Assembly: GCA_008477525.1 (NCBI GenBank)
Contig: SPDT01000007.1
Span: 3,100,001 to 3,164,000 of the forward strand
DNA from: Hypomyces perniciosus
Lineage: Eukaryota; Ascomycota; Sordariomycetes; Hypocreales; Hypocreaceae
DNA length: 64,000 nucleotides
Direction: 5' to 3'
The notes under the pieces were generated by a model. It worked only from the letters and a program-made list of their open reading frames with translations, was not told where the DNA came from and searched no databases. The position numbers and the translations under genes were made by a program. Every line of letters begins with the position of its first letter. Position 1 is the first letter of the stretch. Below, in pieces: positions 13,279 to 22,767 of this stretch.

Positions 13279-14322
13279 TCAATTCTCTGCTAGCCTTCTT
13301 TTGGATTCAAAATTTACGATGCCTTGTAGTACCCCTTCAGGGCTTGGTGTCTCGGCACAAACGTCGGGCTCAAAGCCAAACGTGCTGACCAGATGGTTTC
13401 TAGTTGTGGGGCCTATTGTAGCGATGAATGTCTTGCCGTCTCGTACTCCCGGTATAAACTTTCCTGTAACTTCGTCTAGCAGGTCGAGGCCGCGGAGCAT
13501 GCTATCACAACCCGTAGGGGAGAAGACGACGATCCATCTCGAAGGGCTTGAGTGACTGTCTCTCAGGGCGACAGAGAAGTCCTCGGGGAAAGACTCCATC
13601 ACGCCGGTTCCGTAGACGACTTCTTCTACAACATCGATTCTCCGATTCTCAGCCAGGGATTCGTCCATCAATGTACGGGGAATGATGTCTCTACGTTGTT
13701 CTCCCACAAGGAAGAGAAGTGGAGGCAGCTTGGACAGCCTGTCTTTGCTGTACCATTCGGCGTAGTGCTCGAGAATAAAGTGCGCGAGAGCGTCGCCGTT
13801 ACCGGTGTGACTACCGAAAATTTGTAGGGGTGGCTGCTGGGGGGCAGCCTCGATGGCGCGGGTGGTGGCAGGGCCAACGCTGTAGATGGGGACATGTTGG
13901 AGATGAGGCCATTCCGAATCCCCTTTTTATGCTCAAAGTCAGCGTTGGAGGAACTGATTCCATAAAGGAAAAACTGGGGAATTATGTATCAAATGGGTAC
14001 CTCCGTTGCCGCTGTCCTCTTTGACGATATGTGTAAATGCTTCGACAGCCCGTTGTGAGGTGAAGACGAGCCCCCCAAAGTCACAGTTTTGGCTTGTCCC
14101 TATGCGGCGCTCTCGGAGCAAGAGTCTAAGCTTTTCTAAGCCTTGTTCCTCAAACTTGTGCTTCAAAACAGGTACGAAACGCGGAACGAAGCGATGGTTG
14201 TTAAAGGGAGCTGAGAGAAGCTCTTCGTACGAATCAGCCGGGGTGGACTTGGTCTTGAGGAGCAAGACTGGAATGGGCTGGGCCAGAGCCGCGGCTGCGG
14301 CATCGGGGGCAGATGATGGCAT
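13279..14322 (-). CDS. HEM4: Uroporphyrinogen-III synthase
   Basis: Hem4 closes and rearranges hydroxymethylbilane to uroporphyrinogen III in cytosolic heme biosynthesis. Two exons on the minus strand, 14322-14001 and 13922-13279, give 321 residues. The family is poorly conserved, but the HemD layout is visible: VLLLKTKSTPADSYEELL near the start, FVPVLKHKF, GGLVFTSQRAVEAFTHIV (the first-domain TSxxA motif), then IYSVGPATTRAI, FGSHTGNGDALAHFILEH, PLLFLVGEQRRDIIP and, near the end, WIVVFSPTGCDSML and FIATIGPTTRNHL. The ATG at 14322 was chosen because MPSSAPDAAA leads straight into the domain. The intron 13923-14000 has donor GTACCC, a GCTGAC branch site and an unusual purine-rich acceptor (AAAAAG) that keeps the frame. 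It is transcribed divergently from ERV1 across 324 bp. Confidence 0.9.
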
Positions 14323-14646
14323 GATGAAATGCCACAAATGCGGATTCAGAGTGGAAAAAATCCGAAGAACTGGAATTGGTCCAGCTGAGGCGATGTTGTA
14401 GCCGAGGACTAGGGGAGGTGGGATGTTGGAGGGGCAATGAAGATGATTCCTATCGATAAGCGCGCGCGCAAGCTTACGAGTACGGGAGAGCTTCACTTTC
14501 AACTCGTGGCTGACAAATTGACATTTCTTACATCTATTGCTTTCCTCCTCTTATTATTGAATCAACCGATTCGCTCAGTGCTAGCTCGCCAAATACCTCG
14601 ATAAGAAATATCCCCTACGGCCTGGTGCTTCATAGCCGCCTTTGCA
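14323..14646. promoter_or_regulatory. Shared divergent promoter HEM4 / ERV1
   Basis: Only 324 bp separate the two start codons, so the upstream controls of heme synthesis (HEM4) and the intermembrane-space oxidase (ERV1) must overlap. No TATA box or recognised operator was found by eye. An open frame running through it (14502 upstream of HEM4) has no family content and is taken as non-coding. Confidence 0.6.
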
Positions 14647-15294
14647 ATGGCTGACGACACGAGATATCACGATGCCACGGCATCTGCGCCAGCGCCAGCG
14701 CCAACAACAGACTCGACTGGCGCTGGCCAGCAGCCTAAAAGAATCCCGAAAGGAGTAGTGCTTGGAAAAGACGGAAAGCCGTGAGTCCTTGAACACCCTT
14801 ATAAGAGACTTATTTCACCAACATTATCATCTCTCTCCAGGTGTCGAAGCTGTACTTCATTCGCCGCCTGGGCAGCGCAAACGAAAGAAAAGGCCAAGCA
14901 AGATCCCAACCCCGGTAACACAACGTCCGTGATATCATCCCGCGGGCCCCCGGCCGATTGTCCTCCTGATGTCGAGACCCTCGGCCGCAGCACCTGGACG
15001 CTCCTCCACTCCATCGCCGCGACATACCCCGAGAGCCCTTCACGGACACAGCAGTCAGACCTGTTGAGTTTCGTGGGTCTCTTCTCAAAGCTGTACCCGT
15101 GCTGGGTGTGCGCCGAGGATTTCCGCGGTTACCTAGGTCGGGAAAAACCTCAAGTGGCCAGTCGCGACGAGTTTTCCCAATGGCTATGTCGCGCGCATAA
15201 TGATGTGAATAAGAAGCTAGGGAAGCCGCAGTTTGACTGCTCACGTTGGGATGAGCGCTGGCGAACGGGGTGGAAGGATGGGCGATGCGATTGA
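14647..15294 (+). CDS. ERV1: FAD-linked sulfhydryl oxidase Erv1
   Basis: Erv1 reoxidises Mia40 in the mitochondrial intermembrane space and passes electrons to cytochrome c or oxygen. Exons 14647-14780 and 14841-15294 give 195 residues. The shuttle cysteine pair is KPCRSC (Cys46, Cys49), split by the intron after residue 44. The Erv/ALR domain starts at about residue 91 with LGRSTWTLLHSIAATYPESPS. It carries the active-site pair YPCWVC (Cys132, Cys135) next to the FAD and the structural CX16C pair (Cys161-Cys178) with the FAD-binding HNDVNKKLGKP segment between. The N-terminal 40 residues are Ala/Pro/Thr-rich, without a presequence, as expected for a Mia40-route protein. Identity is sure. Confidence 0.95.
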
Positions 15295-16034
15295 GGGTAG
15301 CATTCGCCTAAGGAAGCCACAGCTGCTCCCATGCCCCCTCGGTTGAAATTATTCTTTGGCGGTGATTGCACCATGTACGAATTAATATGCGCGCACGATT
15401 ATGAGGTTCATTATAGCATGCTCAGCGTCCAAGGTGGCACGGTACGGGCATAGAGAAATCTCCTGTCAGATCATACAATGGATAGGTATTCGCGTGTACT
15501 ATTATAGATATCCCTAAAACGAATAACCCATAGAGAATCTTTACTCAAAGAGCAACTAATCAATGCATTGATTTACGTGGGGTTACTGATTCTGTAGAGC
15601 CATCGACTATTATGTCTAGAATATTCTAATGCTACAAAACAATTCTTATTAAAGGAAACACCATGTAGATAGTTCGAAGTACAATGCGAATGGTCTAGAC
15701 AGTCGCTGAAGGCCGGCCGATAGATCCGATGGCTTCAATTGGGGTAAACCTAACTTGATTGGTTGATTGCTCCATTGCATCACTATCATGTCACCATCGT
15801 CCCATCAAGAACTGCCCATCTCAGATGGAACGATCTGCAGAGGACGATAATGGCACTGGGGTATATAAATGAGGATAGCATCATCGCTAATACATGGGGG
15901 TTGATTTAATCGGAAACGATACGACTCGCCACAAGGACATAATCAGGTAATCCACAGCACCGGTCAGAGCTTTGCGGTAGCAATGGTAACACATGATGCA
16001 GCATTGACTTCAGAGTCAGCAGCAACCATCAAGT
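15295..16034. other. Intergenic, ERV1 3' region and PDC promoter
   Basis: No gene was seen. The right half is the promoter of the pyruvate decarboxylase gene and contains a clear TATA box (see separate entry). The left half is AT-rich without repeats. Confidence 0.6.
15862..15869 (+). promoter_or_regulatory. TATA box of the pyruvate decarboxylase gene
   Basis: A consensus TATATAAA stands 166 bp upstream of the PDC start codon. Strong TATA boxes at this distance are typical of highly expressed, inducible glycolytic and fermentative genes in fungi. The position is seen; its use is inferred. Confidence 0.6.
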
Positions 16035-17981
16035 ATGACAGACATCAGAGTGCAGAACCTAGAGCAGCCTGTGGATGTTGCCGAATACCTTTTCAAACGA
16101 CTCCACGAGGTTGGCGTCCGCTCTGTCCATGGAGTCCCAGGCGATTACAACCTGGTCGCCCTGGACTATATCCAATACTGTGGGTTGAAATGGGTTGGCA
16201 ATACGAACGAGCTTAATGCTGGTAAGTCAGTCAGAGGAGGGCCTGGTTCCGCTGTATCACACTCCCGCCAGCGGTGCCTCATCTGCATTTGTTAATTGGT
16301 CTTCACTTACAGCATACGCCGCCGACGGATATGCCCGTGTGATGAAGATAGGTGCTGTGGTCACCACATTCGGTGTCGGAGAGCTCTCGGCCATCAATGG
16401 CATCGCGGGCGCATTCTCGGAGCACATTCCCGTCGTGCACATTGTCGGCTGCCCATCCACTGCATCGCAGCGCGATGGCATGTTGCTTCATCACACACTT
16501 GGTAATGGGGACTTCAATGTTTTCTCCAATATGAGCACGGCCATCTCCTGTGATGTTGCCAGGCTCAATAATCCCGCCGAGATCGCCGCCCAAATAGACC
16601 ACGCTCTTCGCCAGTGCTGGATCGCGTCCCGGCCGGTGTACATCATGCTTCCCACTGACATGGTGAAAGCCAAGATTGAAGGTGCTAGGCTTCAGACGCC
16701 GATTGACTTGTCGGAACCCGAAAACGAGCCTGAGAGGGAAGAATATGTCGTTGATGTTGTCCTCAAGTATCTCCATGCAGCAAAGCAGCCTGTGATTCTT
16801 GTCGATGGCTGTGCCATCCGCCATCGTGTTCTCGACGAGGTCCATGAATTCATCGACAAGACCAGGCTCCCTGTTTTTGTCGCTCCCATGGGAAAAGGTG
16901 CAGTTAATGAACAACATCCCACTTATGGAGGCGTGTATGCCGGTGTAGCATCCTACCCTCCACAGGTTAAGGATATTGTCGAGTCATCGGATCTTATCCT
17001 ATCTATTGGTGCTCTCAAGGCAAGACCCCATCTCTACCACCCCCTTTGTGTTTGGCTGTATGGCATGATTGCTGACGTCAACGGTCTTCAGAGCGATTTC
17101 AACACAGCCGGGTTTTCGTATCGAACGTCGCAGCTGAATACCATTGATCTCCACAGCGACCACTGCGTTGTCAGATATTCGACTTACCCAGGCATCCAAA
17201 TGAAGGGCGTGCTACGGCAACTCATCAACAAGATCAATGTGAATGAGCTCCAAGTGAAGCCAACTCCAGGGGTTCAAAACGAAGTATCCAAGAATCTCGA
17301 TGAATCGTCCACTATTACACAGGCCTGGTTCTGGCCACGTTTTGGAGAATTCCTCCAGAAAAACGATATTGTTATCACTGAAACCGGCACGTCGAACTTC
17401 GGTGTATGGGATACAAAGTTCCCTACCGGTGTCACCGCACTCAGTCAGGTTCTCTGGGGAAGCATTGGGTGGTCAGTCGGTGCCTGTCAAGGTGCTGCGC
17501 TCGCAGCTGCTGATGCAGGTGGTGGACGAAGAACCATACTTGTCGTTGGTGACGGTTCCTTCCAGCTCACGGCCCAGGAACTGAGTACCATGATCCGCCG
17601 CAACTTAAAGCCCATCATGTAAGTAGCAGCAGTCCGGAGTCTGCGCTCCTTGGATGATCCCCGTACTGACGGTTTATTAGTTTCCTCATATGCAACGAGG
17701 GCTATACTATTGAGCGCCTCATCCATGGCATGGATGCAGAGTATAATGATGTAGCGGTATGGGATTACAAAGGTCTCGTAGATGTTTTCGGCGGAAGTAA
17801 GACTGCCAGGAAGTTCGTTGCGAAGACCAAGGACGAACTAAATAAACTCCTCACGGACTCATCCTTCAGCGCTGCTGAATGTCTTCAGTTCGTTGAGGTA
17901 CACATCCCCAAGAAGGACGCCCCTCGCGCCTTGGTCATGACGGTGGAAGCAAACGCAAAAACCAATGCAGGAACGGCGTAG
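16035..17981 (+). CDS. PDC1: Pyruvate decarboxylase
   Basis: Decarboxylates pyruvate to acetaldehyde using thiamine diphosphate and magnesium, the first step of ethanol fermentation, in the cytosol. Four exons, 16035-16221, 16313-17019, 17092-17618 and 17681-17981, give 573 residues. Key sites: the cofactor-activating Glu59 in NTNELNA, the active-site His pair in GMLLHHTLG, and the ThDP/Mg fold [10 protein letters not shown]...[14 protein letters not shown]. The last part crosses the third intron (GTAAGT at 17619, TTTATTAG at 17680). In that motif the usual NN pair reads CN; the metal-binding second Asn is kept. Intron 2 (17020-17071 region, ending 17091) is a GC-AG intron of 72 nt without stops. 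If left in, it would insert 24 residues inside the conserved [13 protein letters not shown] stretch. A TATA box lies upstream. Very sure of family; paralogue identity is not known. Confidence 0.94.
17020..17091 (+). other. GC-AG intron in pyruvate decarboxylase, 72 nt and stop-free
   Basis: The donor is AAG|GCAAGA instead of GT; a GCTGAC branch site lies about 20 nt before the acceptor TCTTCAG. The length is a multiple of three and there is no in-frame stop, so naive translation yields an insertion starting [10 protein letters not shown]. Homologous PDC proteins pass directly from IGALK to SDFNTAGF, which is the basis for calling this an intron. Confidence 0.85.
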
Positions 17982-18351
17982 GAAACCAAGATTTGGGAGA
18001 AAAAGGTGCAGAGGTGGAAATTTCAATAGTCATTCATTCCTTTCGTGGTCAATGTATGTTCACATCGATGTGGACAAGGTGGATATGGATGAATGCTTTA
18101 TAAATATGTATTACCAGTAGTATTACTACTACGAGTACTCCGTACGAAGCACAGAGTGCTACTAGATACTCTTCCCTGCGTACACGTGATGGGTCTTGTA
18201 GGGTAGGTGATCGGGCAAGATAAGATCGCCCCACTATTAGTGATCCTTACTCGTATGTGAAAATCAAAACAACGGGCTGCCTTTTCGATTCATCTGTTGC
18301 TGGACTCGTCAGCCCCACGCATTTACCACCAATTCATTCATAACTACCACG
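17982..18351. other. Intergenic, PDC 3' region and TAN1 promoter
   Basis: It contains a short TAC/TAG-rich block at about 18111-18170 with TACTCCGTA at 18136-18144 and a five-base-pair AGCAC/GTGCT hairpin beside it. Nothing else was seen. Confidence 0.55.
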
Positions 18352-19659
18352 ATGCCAGGGATACACCCAAAACGAAAGCAAGGTCCTGGTGCCTCACATG
18401 ATGGATCAGCGTTCAAGAAGAGAAAGGTGTGAATACCATTCCATTTGAGTGGCGCGTGAGAAGGCCGCTCGTTTTCAGCACACCCAAATCGCACGATCTC
18501 AAAAAACATCATGTGCTTTGTTGCTAATTGAGTCGTTAAATTAAAAGGAGGGCACGGCAGGTAGATGGAAGACGCCCGCTCAAAAGGTCAAGCAAGCCGA
18601 AAAGGTGGAGATGGGCACTACACTGGATGTTGGGGATGAAGGCATATGGGTCACCTATGCCAGGGGAATGAAGGGAAAGGCAATAAGAGAATTCAAGGAA
18701 CTGTGTGAAGAGGTACGTACATCTTTCTCCATGTTGTGGGACACCATTGACAAGAGACCCGATGCAGTACGGTGAGAAAATCTACGGCATAAAGGCACCC
18801 ACCGAGGAAGATGGAATGAAGGAAAGCGATGATGAGGATGAGGACGAGAAGGACATTGAGTCAACCATCCGGCAAGAGCTCGGGGACATGAAAGCGTCTC
18901 AGAAGCCCAAGTCGAGGCAAACCTTTTCTCCGGTATCAGTTGGGATTGAGTGCGTATTCTTCATGAAGACGATGAAACCGGTGGATCCCGACCAGCTGGT
19001 TCGCAAGATATGCGAGGATGCGAGGGAATGTCCGGACCCAAGGCAGAGGAAATGCCGCTACATCAACCGATTGACCCCCGTTATGGATACTGACAAGGCA
19101 ACAGATAAGGGCATCAAACGGGTCGCTCAAAAAGTCCTGGCGCCGTGGTTCAGCCTGAAGGATGAGGAAGACGAGGATTCGGACAGTAACAAGGAGGTGG
19201 CTGCGGACGCACAGCCAGAAAAGGGAACTGGGGCAATCTCGGTGAGTAACCGAGAGATCAATACGAGCGCGACGATTCATTGAACTAACGGGCAATGCCC
19301 TGGCAAAGTACGCGATTCGACATAGTATCCGGAATCATACAGTATTCAAGTCAGATGCCATCATCAAGATGATTGCCGGCATGATTGAGCCTGAGCACAA
19401 AGTCGACCTCACCAATCCGGACAAAGTCATACTGGTTGAAATTTTTCAGGTTTGTGCATCTGGTCTTTGGCCGACGCAAGTGAAGTGACACGGGGGCTGA
19501 CGAGGTTAGCTGTTCTGTGGTGTCTCGGTTGTCGATGGAAAACAGTGGGAAGAGCTCAAGCGATATAATATCAACGGGCTCTATGGGATGACAGCGGAAC
19601 AGAAGAGTGGTGGTGGTGGCCAGCAGCGCAAGAGCAACGAGTCTGCAGGTTCCTCTTGA
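18352..19659 (+). CDS. TAN1: tRNA acetyltransferase cofactor Tan1 (THUMP domain)
   Basis: Tan1 assists Kre33/Nat10 in making N4-acetylcytidine-12 in tRNA-Ser and tRNA-Leu. Five exons (18352-18428, 18565-18712, 18768-19241, 19309-19449, 19510-19659) give 329 residues. The basic N-terminus (MPGIHPKRKQ...KKRKV) is followed by MGTTLDVGDEGIWVTYARGMKGKA, an acidic linker (ESDDEDEDEKD), and the THUMP domain: VGIECVFFMKTMKPVDPDQLV, CRYINRLTPVMDT, VLAPWFSLKDEED, then YAIRHSIRNHTVFKSDAIIKMIA and VDLTNPDKVILVEIFQLFCGVSVVD. The protein ends after LYGMTAEQKSGGGGQQ. All four introns were placed by frame continuity. Donor 1 (GTGAAT at 18429) and acceptor GGTAG at 18564 were preferred because the nearer CAG acceptor would bring a stop or shift the frame. 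Confidence 0.92.
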
Positions 19660-19985
19660 CCGGCACATATGGAGGCCCAACGCACTACGAGTACGGGCGC
19701 AAAGCGGCTCTGCAATTTCTCCACGACTCGCGCAACTAGAGGTAGGGCAGAGAGCATTTGATGGCATTTGAGTGACGGACGGTATAGAATGGTAGAACAG
19801 CCCCGCTCCAAGTTTTCCATTCGGAAGAGATAGGTCCAGTTGGATGGAGATGGCGTCGGGGTTTCGCTTGATATCGGGACAAGAAAGCAACCTAGGTATC
19901 AGCAATACACGCAAGGACCAGTCGGCAGATCGGACATATCAAAGTAAAAGAAGAAAGTTCCTGCTCTGCCAGACAAGATGCGCGG

Positions 19986-20015
19986 TCCACTCACTAATTG
20001 TCCACTCACTAATTG
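19986..20015. repeat. 15-bp tandem duplication
   Basis: The 15-mer TCCACTCACTAATTG occurs twice in direct succession, followed by a partial third start. It lies just after TAN1 and before a TACTCCGTA/TACTTCGTA pair. Confidence 0.9.
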
Positions 20016-20915
20016 TCCAGTCGCTTACTCCTACTCCGTACTTCGTACCTACTTTATAATTAGCGAATCAGTGAGGGCGACAGACGAATAATCTGGGATA
20101 AGTAAAACGTTGCTTGGTTGAAAAGCCATCTGACTAGGTACTACTTTATCCTTTGAAATGCGCGCAAAAGCCGAGGACTACTCCTATGCATCGTCTGCCT
20201 GCTGAGTGCGCGGGTGTGAGGGGTTTGTGCGAAACGATGCTTGATGAGTTGGCAAATCTGTCAAAAGACGAAGTTTAGACGCCACAAGACGTCACCGCAT
20301 TTTCTTGGACCTCAAAGCTGGAATGGGATGGTGATCTCGTGTTTCCCAGCAATGATCTATGCCCCTGCCTAAGAGGATCGAGAACTTGCACCTTCTTCTG
20401 ACAGAGCCAGCGTTACGGAGGTTGAATGGAATACGAGCAATATGCCGTATTCCGTACTTCGTACCTTGTAGTATTACGACTACAGGTCCGTATCCGGAAA
20501 AACGACAGAAGTCCCTGAATGTTCTGTCTCCACTGACGGTGACATCCATCCAAGATGGATCTCGCTTATGATGTCCAATGATACACTTCCCGGCTCGCCT
20601 ATTCTCCTACTAGTTCGACGCTAATTCTAGCCTCCGGTCTGCACGGGGACGACGGACCATGGAGCTGCTCCATTCAGCCACACCAGCTATCGGAACAGCT
20701 CCGCTCCCGCTCCCGCTGCCGCTTCTTATATAGGTATGTGCGAGTAGTACTCCGTACATACGTATGTAGTAGCAAAAAGTAAAAACATCTCGTACCTATG
20801 AATTTTAAGTAACGCCCGTGTTCTTTTTGGAGTCCAGTGGGTCTCCTGAAACCACCCATACCTTTCGTAGCCAAATAGGAAAATGAACAAGACGGCGTTA
20901 ATAAGATGTAGCCTT

Positions 20916-20940
20916 GGGCGTCTCGTTTCGAGAAACGCCC
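20916..20940. repeat. Near-palindromic hairpin
   Basis: Arms GGGCGTCTCG and CGAG..ACGCCC flank a TTT loop, with a two-base AA bulge in the right arm. It stands alone in the gene-empty spacer. It could form a hairpin in RNA or act as a dyad protein site; no downstream T-run marks it as a terminator. Confidence 0.6.
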
Positions 20941-21584
20941 GACAAATACGAATCGCGGTAAGGATGCTAAATCATGCCTTTTTATCTCCTTTTGCGATGC
21001 CTTGACTTGGCAAGGTCTTGTCAGCCGGAGGACGACCGGGGGGGGAAATAAAACACTTCTAAAGAGTATAGGGCCTGCACATTCGCTTGACAGCGGCCAA
21101 TGGCGTTGCTTTCATCTCGTTTTTTCCGTCATCCAGCCCTAAGATTTTTCATCCTACTACTACTCGTATCTACCACTAGCACCTCCGCTCAGAGTTTCCG
21201 TATCTGGTGTATACGATACGGCCTATGGGGACAGTTTGTCGTAATTGCTAATGTTCGTTGTACATGCCTACCTATCAAGGTACGAAATAGCAGTTGTTAA
21301 GCCAGGCTGTTCGGCTATGATCGCCAGAAAAGCCAACTAATAAGCTTAGCGTCACCATCAACCAGAAATCGTCAAGCCGGACTGTCGGCGGCTTGGAGTG
21401 CTGTCAATGTTGATGGTCGACAAGCCCCAGCAACTCTCTCGGTAAACACTGGCCAACAGGCGGACCTGCTGGAGCTCTGGCGATGACGGACTTTCTTCCG
21501 TCGCTCTAGCCGTCATAATGATTCGTTGTGCGTCTTTCCCACCGCCTCCAGGGTCTCCACGTGGCCCATCTGGTCCAATTCCCA

Positions 21585-21710
21585 ATACTACATACTACTA
21601 CGAAGCACTATTACTACTATATACTACCTACTAGGTAGGTACTGCTAGGTATCTCCTTGGTACTAGTACTAGTAGTAGTAGTAGTAGTAGTAGTAATGTA
21701 CTTCGTAGGC
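21585..21710. repeat. TAC/TAG-rich low-complexity block ending in TACTTCGTA
   Basis: Alternating TACTAC, TACCTA and CTAGTACTAG steps lead into a run of about nine TAG units, and the block ends with TACTTCGTA at 21699-21707. It is self-complementary in several places because TAC/TAG steps are near dyads (GTAC, CTAG). Confidence 0.85.
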
Positions 21711-22767
21711 GTGTCCGTTCACGAACGATGGTGGGCGTCCCATCTCATGAAGCTAACCAATGCAAAGAATGTCCAAGTAACCAGACGGCTCCTCTCATTA
21801 TCCTATCCGTCGGACGAGCTGAATCAATAGATGATCCTACCTTGGGCATCGGTTCTGGTGCCTCGCGTCCTCTTCCCTAGCAGCCCCCTGTACGGTTTCG
21901 TGTCATCTCACCCTTCACCCAAGTGCTGGCCGAACAGAGCCTCCAAAACTGCACTTGTCACGCGATTTTCACCCGCTTGATCTGAACAACAAGGTTGTCT
22001 CCGTTGTGACTTGTGATCATCGGTATTGTTACTGCTATCATCACCCGTGTCTCCTTGCTCCCCCACTCATGCTTATAGGCTCGCTTGCTTCACTCAGCCA
22101 ACCCACCCAGATGTGAGGAGTATTATCAGGTTACTTGTCGTTCGGCTGATTCCCCAATCATCACGGCAATAGATGCAGGGATGGGCGACTCTAGCCGCCC
22201 TCCAGACCATACTATAAGCAGGCTAGGAATTAGATGCTGAAGTCGGAGTCGGTGCCGGAGCCCAATCCGATACCAAACTCTTTGTCTGTTGTCGTCATTC
22301 TCCTTCTTTATTGTTGACCCACCTATGCCATCGAGAAAGCCACAGCCATTTTCTCATCTGTACACGATCCACTCCTCTGCATCTTTCCCCCCCTGTACTC
22401 TTCTGAGGCCAGACTCTCCATCCTGCCGAAGGAGCCTCACGACCAGCGGCTTGATCGTATCAAGTCCCCCCCCCCAGGGGTTGGCCCGATATACTATCAT
22501 CTTGTTGCTCGGTCAAGTCCCATTCATTCAGCACAAGCACCCGGCCTATGTATGGACTCTACATGCCCGCCCGACATGTCGCTGGTCTGTCATCGCCATC
22601 CTTATAACTCACACTTCGTTCTATATACCTCATCTTCTTGGATACATCCCAGCCCTCCAAGAAGTATCTCTTTGGCTCGTTCCCGTCCCTGTCACACATC
22701 AAAGCCCTCCATTACCTTGTGATCTGAGAAACGCTGGGAGATTTTTCACATCTCTGCCTCTTTGGTC

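Larger units (their letters stand above)
19660..22767. other. Gene-empty 3.1 kb spacer with repeat-like motifs
   Basis: No gene was recognised on either strand. Contents: a 15-bp direct duplication at 19986-20015, TACKRAGTA-type 9-mers at 20032, 20039, 20455, 20748 and 21699, a GCTCCC-type hexamer tract at 20699-20725, a near-palindromic hairpin at 20916-20940 and a TAC/TAG block at 21585-21710. From about 22250 the plus strand is pyrimidine-rich and probably the 5' leader of the next gene; the open frame 22289-22906 there is Ser/Pro/Leu-rich, without family resemblance, and overlaps that gene out of frame. Confidence 0.6.
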
